NCBI GenBank assembly: GCA_964627455.1
Contig: CAZVKC010000015.1
Span: forward strand, 44,020 to 108,019
DNA length: 64,000 bases
Direction of reading: 5' to 3'
DNA from: F-183 sp964627455
GTDB taxonomy: Bacteria; Acidobacteriota; Terriglobia; Bryobacterales; Bryobacteraceae
Part shown: positions 37,108-44,506 of the stretch, piece by piece
Position numbering within the stretch: the first letter of the stretch is position 1
Layout of the letters: every line of letters begins with the position of its first letter
Position numbers and translations under genes: made by a program
The notes under the pieces: model-generated
What the model was told of the DNA's origin: nothing
The model's database searches: none
Seen by the model: the letters and a program-made list of their open reading frames with translations, nothing else

Positions 37108-37142
37108 CGCCCGGGATTTCGCAACCCCGGGCGCTTGTTTGT
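37108..37142. terminator. Terminator between convergent lipoprotein and rho genes
   Basis: An 8-bp GC-only stem (37108-37115 with 37126-37133) with a 10-base loop is followed by TTGTTTGT on the plus strand and preceded by AAAA, so it can act in both directions. Confidence 0.75.
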
Positions 37143-37159
37143 ATTCCTGCAGTCTCGGA

Positions 37160-39378
37160 TCAACCGCTCATCGACGAGAGGAAGTCGCCGTTCGAACGCG
37201 TGCGCGACAGTTTGTCGAGCAGCAGTTCCATCGACTCCACCGGTGACAGCGGGTTGAGGACCTTGCGCAACACCCACACGCGGTTCAGTTCTTCGCGCGT
37301 GAGCAGCAGTTCTTCCTTGCGAGTGCCGGACTTGGTGATGTCGACGGCCGGGAACACACGCTTGTCCATCAGCTTGCGATCGAGATGGATTTCCATGTTG
37401 CCCGTGCCCTTGAATTCTTCGAAGATCACGTCGTCCATGCGGCTGCCGGTATCGATCAGCGCCGAAGCGATGATGGTCAGCGAACCGCCCTCTTCGAGNN
37501 NNNNNNNNNNNNNNNNNNNNNNNNNNNNNNNNNNNNNNNNNNNNNNNNNNNNNNNNNNNNNNNNNNNNNNNNNNNNNNNNNNNNNNNNNNNNNNNNNNTG
37601 CCGGTATCGATCAGCGCCGAAGCGATGATGGTCAGCGAACCGCCCTCTTCGAGGTTGCGCGCCGCGCCGAAGAAGCGCTTCGGACGCTGCAGCGCGTTGG
37701 AATCGACACCGCCCGACAGGACCTTGCCCGACGGCGGCACGACCGTGTTGTAAGCGCGAGCCAGACGAGTGATCGAGTCGAGCAGGATCACGACGTCCTT
37801 CTTGTGTTCGACGAGGCGCTTGGCCTTTTCGATCACCATTTCCGCAACCTGCACGTGGCGCGAAGCCGGTTCGTCGAACGTCGAGCTGATGACTTCGCCG
37901 CGCACGCTGCGCTGCATGTCGGTGACTTCTTCCGGACGTTCGTCGATCAGCAGAACGATGAGGATCACTTCCGGATGGTTTGCCGTAACCGAATTCGCGA
38001 TGCTCTGCAGGAGCATCGTCTTACCGGTGCGGGGCGCGGCGACGATCAGTCCACGCTGGCCCTTGCCGATCGGGGTAATGAGATCGAGCACGCGGCCGCT
38101 GTAGTTATCCTTCGTCGTCTCCATCTTGAGGCGATTGCAGGGGTACAGGGGCGTGAGGTTGTCGAAGAAGATTTTGTTGCGGGCTTCTTCGGGCGTCTCG
38201 TAGTTGATCGCGTCGACCTTGATGAGGGCGAAGTAGCGTTCGCCTTCCTTGGGAGGACGGATCTGGCCGCTGACCGTGTCGCCGGTGCGAAGGTCGAAGC
38301 GGCGGATCTGCGACGGCGACACATAGACGTCGTCGGGACCCGGCAGGTAGTTGTACTCGGGAGCGCGCAGGAAGCCGAAGCCGTCGGGCAGGCATTCGAG
38401 GACGCCCTGGGAGAAGATGAGTCCGCTCTTTTCGGCCTGGCTCTGCAGGATCTTGAAGATCAGTTCCTGCTTGCGGAGGCCGGCCATCCCCTGCACGCCC
38501 ATGTCTTTGGCGAGCTGGTTCAGGTTCTGGATGCTCATGTCTTTCAGATCCGCGAGGTTGAGCATCGACTTGCCGCCCTGCTGCTGGATCGCGGCACGGG
38601 CGCGCATTTCGCCGGGGAGCATTTCGGGAGCGCCCGAAGGCTGCGTCGCCGCGGGCTGTTCACCGGCGGGCTGCTGTTGCGGAGGACGCTGCGCCTGCTG
38701 CTGAGCCGGCGGCTGCTGTCCGCCCTGCTGAGGAGGACGCTGTTGTTGCTGCGGTTGCCCCTGTTGTCCACCGGCGGCGCCTTGCGGCGGACGCTGCGCG
38801 GCAGCGGCCACGACCGGACGGGCCACGACGGGTCCCTGCGGCTTGGCGGCGGCAGCGGCGGGCGGAGCCTGCTGTTGCGGCGGCTGGGCTGCGGGAGGCG
38901 CAGCGGCGGGGGCGGCCGCCGGCGGATGCGGCTGAGTCGCCACAACGGCGGTCGGCGGAGCCGTCACCACTGCGGTGGTGGGCGGCGGCGCCGGGACCGG
39001 TTCGGCGGCGGGCTTTTCTTCCTTTGCGGGAGCAGGAGGCGCTGCAGTGGCAGCGGCCGGTGTGTCAGCTGCTGCTGCCGTGGCCTTTGGCGCTTCCGCC
39101 GAAGAAGCCGGAGCCGCCGCGGTCTTCGCGGCGCGCTTCGTCGTTACTTTTGTTTCCCCGTTCGTACCTTCACCCGCAGCGCTTTTCTTAGCGGCCGCGG
39201 CGGCGGGAGCAGAACTAGAAGGAGAAGAAGCGGAAGTCGTGGTGTTCGACGGGGCCGCCTCAGGCGCGCCAGTGGCGGCGGCCTCGGACTGCGGCGCCTC
39301 GGCGGAACCGGCGGGAGCCGGCGCCGAAGGTTGCGCCCCTACTGCTGTGTTTGATTTATTTTCCAGATCGTTTGCCAA
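37160..39378 (-). CDS. rho: Transcription termination factor Rho with long disordered N-terminal extension (split by a false assembly gap)
   Basis: Rho is the hexameric RNA helicase that ends transcription. Residues 1-270 are an Ala/Pro/Gln-rich, probably disordered extension. Then come the Rho N-terminal helical domain (about 274-312), the RNA-binding cold-shock-like domain (SQGVLECLPDGFGFLRAP, about 323-390) and the ATPase with Walker A IVAAPRTGKT (near 445-454), Walker B VVILLDSITRLARAYN and PSGKVLSGGVDSNALQRPKRFFGAARN. The C-terminus resumes after the gap (FEEFKGTGNMEIHLDRK). Fifty-five bases are identical on both sides of the 100 N. Removing the N plus one copy restores a single 688-codon frame, so the gene is intact in reality. 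The start overlaps engB by 40 bp. Confidence 0.96.
37444..37653. repeat. False gap: 55-bp sequence duplicated on both sides of 100 N
   Basis: Bases 37444-37498 and 37599-37653 are identical and flank the N run 37499-37598. This is the signature of two contig ends that overlap but were not merged. The 155 surplus bases cause the apparent frameshift in rho. Confidence 0.97.
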
Positions 39379-39938
39379 AGTTCCCTCACTCCCCGGCCCG
39401 TGGGGGCCGAGACTGGAAAGATGTCGCCGCCGGATTCTTTGCGTATGGCGGCTAGCCCGCGCTGACGTTCACTCTGGTTGAGTTTGTCGATCTTGGTCAC
39501 CACTACGATGTAGGGGCGGCCATGATGCTCCAACCACTGCTTCAGTTCCCGGTCTTTGTCCATCCAGCCGCGGCGCGCGTCCAGCAGGATCACGCACAGG
39601 CGGAGATTGGAGCGGGTGGCGAGATAACTCTCGATCAGCCCGTGCCACTGGCGAACGATATCGACCGGCACCTTCGCATAACCGTATCCGGGCAGGTCGA
39701 CGAACATTAGATCGGCGCCTACACGGAAAAAGTTGATGAGCTGCGTTCTACCCGGAGTCGAGCTGGTGAAAGCCACCTTCTTGCCATTTCCAGCTAAAGC
39801 ATTCAGTAGAGTGGACTTACCGACATTGCTTCGCCCCAGAAAGGCAATTTCCGGGATCCCCTCGAATACGCGTCCGTCCGGAAATTGATCCGGGCGTGCG
39901 GCACTCTTTACGAATTCGGCTTCGAGATTGTGGACCAT
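39339..39938 (-). CDS. engB: Ribosome-biogenesis GTPase EngB (YihA/YsxC)
   Basis: This cytoplasmic GTPase is needed for 50S ribosome assembly. The 199-residue chain has G1 FLGRSNVGKSTLLNAL, G2 TPGRTQ, G3 VDLPGYGYAKV and G4 VVTKIDKL, plus the family start NLEAEFVKSAARPDQFP. Length is standard. Its 3' end overlaps the rho start by 40 bp, so rho is probably translated from the same message. Confidence 0.96.
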   Translation of the reverse strand: MVHNLEAEFVKSAARPDQFPDGRVFEGIPEIAFLGRSNVGKSTLLNALAGNGKKVAFTSSTPGRTQLINFFRVGADLMFVDLPGYGYAKVPVDIVRQWHGLIESYLATRSNLRLCVILLDARRGWMDKDRELKQWLEHHGRPYIVVVTKIDKLNQSERQRGLAAIRKESGGDIFPVSAPTGRGVRELWQTIWKINQTQQ

Positions 39939-40067
39939 CGAAAGCTACTATTGCGTTGTTAGGGAGATCTTAGAAACGAGACGTCTGAAGGGAGGACGTA
40001 GAAAGGGAAGTCAGCGTTCCCGTTCGTCCTCAGTGTACCGCAGAATTCCCCGGCTGGGGCAACTCTT

Positions 40068-40144
40068 TGGTGGGCGCGCAGGGATTCGAACCCCGGACCC
40101 CCTCGGTGTAAACGAGGTGCTCTAACCAGCTGAGCTACACGCCC
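40068..40144 (-). tRNA. tRNA-Val (TAC)
   Basis: The 77-nt cloverleaf has anticodon TAC in loop TTTACAC, full acceptor and T stems (with one G-T pair each) and encoded CCA (40068-40070). A possible -10 box TACAAT lies at 40153-40158 on the minus strand, without a clear -35 box. It is downstream of malQ. Confidence 0.95.
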
Positions 40145-40173
40145 GTAGTTCCATTGTAAGCTATCACGGCGGA

Positions 40174-42183
40174 TCAGAGTTCGAGCCCGGCCAATTCCTC
40201 GACCGTCACTGGCATTTTGTGGCTCCAGTTGGGATGCTGCCACGTCGTGCCGGGGACATTTTGCTGGTCGATGAAGCCGGTCAGGTCGTCCTGGGTGACG
40301 GCGAACAAATACGCAGGCGTGAACTGCAGATACCGGAGAATCGCCTTCCGCACGGCCTCGGGAAGCCCGGGTTCATTGAGGTCGACGGGATCCTTCAGCA
40401 TCCGCACCTCGGTCAACGCCTCGATCATCCGCTGCTTGTCGGCGAGTCGCTGCGCTTTCTGCTGCTCATAAGACGCTTCGTCGAGAATCAGGCCGACCCG
40501 GCGGCGAACCTCGATGTCGTGCCCGGACCAGAATCCCGCGATCGTCGGCAGGTCGTGCGTCGTGGTGCAGACGATCGCCTGTTTCGGATACTCGTGCGGC
40601 AGCCGGAACCGGCCATCGCTGTGACGCTCGAAGTAGAGCAGGCGGTAGCTGAGGATCCCGGCATTATGCAGTCCGGCGCGCATTTCGTCGGTGATGGTTC
40701 CGAGGTCCTCGCCGATGATCAGGACCTTAGCGCGCGCGCTTTCGAGCGCAAGGATCCGCAGCAGGTCGCGGGCGTGGTCGCGGACATATGCGCCGGCCGC
40801 GGCGGGATAGCCGTCGGGGATCCAGAACAGGCGGAACAACCGCATCACGTGATCGAGACGCAGCGCGCCGCCGTGGCGGGCATTATTGCGAATGGTCGCG
40901 ATGAACTGCCGGTATCCGGATTCGCGATGCAGTTTGACGTTGGGCGGCGGGAAGGACCAGTCCTGCCCTTCCGGCGCGAAGTCGTCCGGCGGGGATCCGA
41001 CGCGGCAGCCTTTGATATAGAAGTCACGAAACGCCCAGGCGTCGAAGCCCGACCGGTCGACGGCCAGCGCGAGGTCGTGATAAAGACCGATGTGCATCCC
41101 ACAGCCGTCTGTCGCATGCTTCTGCGCTTTGCCGAGTTGGATGTCGATCTGCCACTGCAGCCACTCGTAAAACAAAACATCCTGCGAATGTTTGGATGCG
41201 AATTCGGCCACGGCGGGTGATGCCGGATCCTGAGACTCGGCCGGCCAGTCCTGCCAAAGCCAGATATCGGGATTCGCGCGATGGATGGTTTCATCCAGGG
41301 CGCAGTAGGTCGCGAACAGATGCAGCGATTCACCCTGTTCCGCGCGATAGGCCGCGAAGGCCGGGTTGGCGGACCAATCCGCAGAAGATGCGAACGCCTG
41401 CCGCAGGATCTCGAGTTTCAACGCCGCGACTTTTTCATACTCGACGCACGGCGTGGCGCGAAGCTCAGCGAAACGGGATTCGTAAGCCGCCAGCGGAGGG
41501 CAACCATCCACCTCGGCGAGATCGAGATAGAGGAAATTGCGATAGAGCGTGGTGGTCGGCAGATAGGGACTGGTGTTGTACGGCTGGCGGTTGGGGATCG
41601 CGTGCAGGGGATTCAGCGCGATGAAGTCCGCCTGCATCTTTTGCGACGCCCACGACGCGAGGTTCCGCAGATCGGTGAAATCGCCGCAACCCTGATTGCG
41701 GTGCGACCGCAGCGAATACAACGATACGGCCACGCCGCGCATGCGATGGGTCGGAAGCACGCACTTTTCCGGGCAGACGATCAGATATCCCGTGACGTGA
41801 TCGGCGCCGCAGCGGACCTCCAGCCGGTGGTAGCCCAGAGGAGCGTCCGCAGGCAGAAGGAGACCATCCGCCGGACCGCGCAACACGGTGCGGGATCCAC
41901 TGTCCCAGTGACAGACGACCTCCACCGGGAGCCAGGGAAAGCGCGGCTCGATATCGAACCGCTCGCCGGGCGACAGAACCGACGCCGGCGGCGCGAGCGG
42001 AAGCGGGCTTGCCGCATCTTCCGGCCGCACGCCGAGCGACGCGAGAATCGCCGCGGCGACCTCGGGTTGGATCCGGTGGGACCGGCCCCAAAGGTCGTGA
42101 TACTCGGGCTGAATGCCAAATCTTTCGAGGAATTCGTCAGCGAAGCCGACGTGCGATAATGTGTTCGTGGAAGCCGAGAGCAA
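40174..42183 (-). CDS. malQ: 4-alpha-glucanotransferase (amylomaltase, GH77)
   Basis: MalQ transfers maltosyl and longer units between alpha-1,4-glucans and is used in glycogen and maltodextrin metabolism. The 669-residue protein has an N-terminal beta domain of about 140 residues, then the GH77 barrel. Catalytic elements are the nucleophile Asp in GALRLDHVMRLFRLFWIP, acid/base Glu in VLIIGEDLGTI and the third Asp in CTTTHDLPTIAGFW. FIALNPLHAIPNRQPYNTSPYLP marks the substrate loop. The only start in reach is TTG at 42183; no ATG occurs near the true N-terminus. That start overlaps the divergent nuoB start region. The tRNA-Val gene follows 29 bp after the stop. Confidence 0.93.
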   Translation of the reverse strand: MLSASTNTLSHVGFADEFLERFGIQPEYHDLWGRSHRIQPEVAAAILASLGVRPEDAASPLPLAPPASVLSPGERFDIEPRFPWLPVEVVCHWDSGSRTVLRGPADGLLLPADAPLGYHRLEVRCGADHVTGYLIVCPEKCVLPTHRMRGVAVSLYSLRSHRNQGCGDFTDLRNLASWASQKMQADFIALNPLHAIPNRQPYNTSPYLPTTTLYRNFLYLDLAEVDGCPPLAAYESRFAELRATPCVEYEKVAALKLEILRQAFASSADWSANPAFAAYRAEQGESLHLFATYCALDETIHRANPDIWLWQDWPAESQDPASPAVAEFASKHSQDVLFYEWLQWQIDIQLGKAQKHATDGCGMHIGLYHDLALAVDRSGFDAWAFRDFYIKGCRVGSPPDDFAPEGQDWSFPPPNVKLHRESGYRQFIATIRNNARHGGALRLDHVMRLFRLFWIPDGYPAAAGAYVRDHARDLLRILALESARAKVLIIGEDLGTITDEMRAGLHNAGILSYRLLYFERHSDGRFRLPHEYPKQAIVCTTTHDLPTIAGFWSGHDIEVRRRVGLILDEASYEQQKAQRLADKQRMIEALTEVRMLKDPVDLNEPGLPEAVRKAILRYLQFTPAYLFAVTQDDLTGFIDQQNVPGTTWQHPNWSHKMPVTVEELAGLEL

Positions 42184-42718
42184 GTTTCATATTAGCCAGC
42201 CTGCTGAATTGTTTGCTCGTATCGACCAGGAAGACGAGAATCCGTTCAGCGACAGCATCATCACGACCTCCGTCGACTGGGCCATCAACTGGGCGCGCAA
42301 GAATTCCATCTGGCCGATGAGCTTCGGCCTCGCCTGCTGCGCCATCGAGATGATGTCCATGATCGGTTCGCGCTACGACATCTCCCGTTTCGGCGCGGAA
42401 GTGATGCGTGGTTCGCCGCGCCAGTCGGACATGATGATCATCGCCGGCCGCGTGTCGAACAAGATGGCGCCGGTGATCCGCCGCCTGTATGAACAGATGC
42501 CCGAGCCCAAGTGGGTGATCTCGATGGGCGCATGCGCGACCTCGACGGGCGTGTTCAGCAACTACGCTCTCATTCCGGTGAACCAGGTGATCCCAGTGGA
42601 CGTTTATGTCCCGGGCTGCCCGCCCCGCCCCGAGCAGTTGATCTACGCGATCATGCTGCTGCAGAAGAAGATTGAGAAAGAGCGCGGCGTCATCCAGAAG
42701 GTCCTCAACATCGACTAA
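42161..42718 (+). CDS. nuoB: NADH-quinone oxidoreductase subunit B (NuoB), orphan copy
   Basis: NuoB carries the terminal N2 4Fe-4S cluster of respiratory complex I. The four ligands are seen in FGLACCAIEMM (adjacent Cys pair), MGACATSTG and PGCPPRPE. Length is about 185 residues from GTG 42161 (or 179 from GTG 42167); an upstream ATG at 42113 lies inside malQ and is less likely. Unlike the usual nuoA-N operon, the neighbours are malQ (divergent) and an anti-sigma gene (convergent), so this copy is isolated. It may be the sole NuoB relocated from the operon or a second copy. Confidence 0.93.
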   Translation: MFVEAESKFHISQPAELFARIDQEDENPFSDSIITTSVDWAINWARKNSIWPMSFGLACCAIEMMSMIGSRYDISRFGAEVMRGSPRQSDMMIIAGRVSNKMAPVIRRLYEQMPEPKWVISMGACATSTGVFSNYALIPVNQVIPVDVYVPGCPPRPEQLIYAIMLLQKKIEKERGVIQKVLNID

Positions 42719-42743
42719 GTTCGTTTCGCAATTTCGGTTCAAG

Positions 42744-42772
42744 CGGCCGGCCGGGACCTCCCGAGCCGGCCG
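42744..42772 (+). terminator. Hairpin after nuoB
   Basis: An 8-bp GC stem (42744-42751 with 42765-42772) with further pairing inside the loop lies 25 bp after the nuoB stop. The T run is weak, so strength is uncertain. Confidence 0.6.
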
Positions 42773-42864
42773 TTCGCATTTCTGACACATCCACTGAGAG
42801 TTCCTGGAGAAAGCCCTGAGGCCTTCTTGACCTGCCCCGATAGTAGATACAGGCGGCACAGAGC

Positions 42865-42894
42865 AAAAAAAACCGGAGTCCACGGAGACTCCGG
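42865..42894 (-). terminator. Rho-independent terminator of the sigma/anti-sigma operon
   Basis: On the minus strand an 8-bp stem (42887-42894 with 42873-42880) is followed by eight T (complement of 42865-42872). It lies 26 bp after the anti-sigma stop. Confidence 0.9.
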
Positions 42895-42919
42895 CTTTCT
42901 GTATTTCCTGGAATGATTT

Positions 42920-43582
42920 CTAGCCGCGGATGTTGATATAGCTGCTGGTGATCGACAAGCGGACACGACCGGAAGACGGGCCTCCGAACCTGGTGGCCGG
43001 CACAAACTCGGTAAACAGCAGCGTATTCTCGAGTTGCCGTTTGGCGTGCATGTCTTTCAACAGGCTCTCGCCCTGGACCACGGTGTAGTCCACCATGCGT
43101 CCGGATTCGTCGATGGTCAAGTCGACAACCAGTTCACTTTCACCAATGCCGATGGGCGCGATGTACTTCACGGTCGGCCCGGTGATAAAAGTCAGCGGAA
43201 CGTCGTTCTGAATCGCTGGCATGGGCATCGCGAGCGAAGGCATCAGGGCGCTGAACAGCACGACGGCGGAGGCGAATCCCCCGACGGCAGGCACCGCGAA
43301 CGGACGCATCAGGTCTCCGCAGAACAAGCGAACCCGGTCGAACCAGTTGAACTCTTTGCCAACAGCCCGCAACCGTTCCCTCGAAGCCATCACCCGCAAA
43401 GAAGCCGACAACCGCGCTGGAGGGAGGCGTTTCGGCAGATGCCGCAAGGTAGACCGCATCTGCCTGTATTCCTGCGAGCGCGAACGGCAATCGGGACACT
43501 GCGCCAGGTGCGCGGCAATTTCAGGGCGCGAACCAGCTGCGTCCGGATCCACTAGTTGCCTTTGAACCGTTTTACACTGCAT
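42920..43582 (-). CDS. Zinc-finger anti-sigma factor with TonB-like periplasmic domain
   Basis: The 220-residue protein starts with an anti-sigma zinc finger (H25-x3-C29-x2-C32 in IAAHLAQCPDCRSR). One membrane helix follows (about 94-118, FAVPAVGGFASAVVLFSALM). A periplasmic C-terminal domain (about 133-220: VKYIAPIGIGESELVVDLTIDESGRMVDYTVVQG ... FTEFVPATRFGGPSSGRVRLSITSSYI) resembles the TonB C-terminal fold. That is unusual for an anti-sigma factor and may be the signal receiver. I use ATG 43582, four bases after the sigma stop and preceded by AGGGG. It should hold the sigma factor at the membrane until a signal arrives. Confidence 0.82.
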   Translation of the reverse strand: MQCKTVQRQLVDPDAAGSRPEIAAHLAQCPDCRSRSQEYRQMRSTLRHLPKRLPPARLSASLRVMASRERLRAVGKEFNWFDRVRLFCGDLMRPFAVPAVGGFASAVVLFSALMPSLAMPMPAIQNDVPLTFITGPTVKYIAPIGIGESELVVDLTIDESGRMVDYTVVQGESLLKDMHAKRQLENTLLFTEFVPATRFGGPSSGRVRLSITSSYINIRG

Positions 43583-43586
43583 ATGA

Positions 43587-44288
43587 TTAGTCCCCTGAAG
43601 CCATCCCTCGGACGGCCACCCACCAGTTCGACTCACCCGAGCTCAGCATCTGCTTGCGCAGCGCCTCGCGTCCTCGCAATATTCTCGACTTCACCGTCCC
43701 CATATTCAAATTGAGGATCTCGGCGATTTCTTCGTAGCTCAACTCCTCGATGTCGCGCAATACAACGGCTTCACGAAAGACCGGACTCAGATTGCGTAAC
43801 GCGTCTTCGATCCGCTCCTGCGTTTCTGCGCCAAGCAGCAGATCGAACGGCGTGTAGCCGGAATCCGGAATCGATTCCTGCAACGAGCGAACCTGATCGT
43901 CGTCGCGGTCCAGATCGACTTCCCGGCGCTTGTGCCGGCTGAACCAGCGCCGGCGGTTGTTCGCCTCGTTCAACGCAATCCGGTAAACCCAGGTCTTGAG
44001 GCTGCTCTGGGCCCGAAAGTTGCCGATGTTCCGAAAGACCTTCAGAAAGACTTCCTGGACGACGTCACAGGAGTCGCCGGGATCCGCGAGCAGGCGGCAG
44101 ACCAGGTTGAATACCGGCTGCTGGTAGAGAGCGATCAATTCTTCGTATGCGGCTTCTTCGCCTGCCTGCAGTCGCTCCACCAGAGCCACGTCGTAGCGGG
44201 AGGCCGCAGGTGGACCCACCGCGGATTCCACGGTGGCAGCAGGCTGATTTTCCGTTATCGCGTCGATTCTCACAACAGCTTCCGCCAT
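43587..44288 (-). CDS. ECF RNA polymerase sigma factor (RpoE-like)
   Basis: The 233-residue protein has region 2 (AYEELIALYQQPVFNLVCRLLADPGDSCDVVQEVFLKVFRNIGNFR) and the tail SSLKTWVYRIALNEANNRRRW. Region 4 is LRNLSPVFREAVVLRDIEELSYEEIAEILNLNMGTVKSRILRGREAL. It is a group of RpoE type rather than TIGR02999. ATG 44288 is preceded by GGGAG. An upstream start at 44465 would add 59 non-family residues. The anti-sigma gene begins four bases after its stop. It is divergent from the kinase-like gene at 44507, sharing a 218-bp control region. Confidence 0.94.
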   Translation of the reverse strand: MAEAVVRIDAITENQPAATVESAVGPPAASRYDVALVERLQAGEEAAYEELIALYQQPVFNLVCRLLADPGDSCDVVQEVFLKVFRNIGNFRAQSSLKTWVYRIALNEANNRRRWFSRHKRREVDLDRDDDQVRSLQESIPDSGYTPFDLLLGAETQERIEDALRNLSPVFREAVVLRDIEELSYEEIAEILNLNMGTVKSRILRGREALRKQMLSSGESNWWVAVRGMASGD

Positions 44289-44506
44289 GGCAGTCCATCT
44301 CCCTGGATCAACCTTTAGCCGACGATGTGGCCAAGGACCGGTCAAACTGCCCCGATCCGATTCTAACTGACCTTTTGGACACTGTGGGAGCCCCAAAAGT
44401 TCCCGGCGGGTTGAAATTAGCCTCTGGTACTGGAACCGGATGCCCTTCTGGTACCTTGTTTGCACCCGTCCGGAGGCCGAAACTGGGATAGGTATTGAAG
44501 CCTGTC

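Noticed and set aside
37160..39378. Real frameshift or pseudogene in rho
   Set aside because: The break is fully explained by the duplicated 55 bp plus 100 N.
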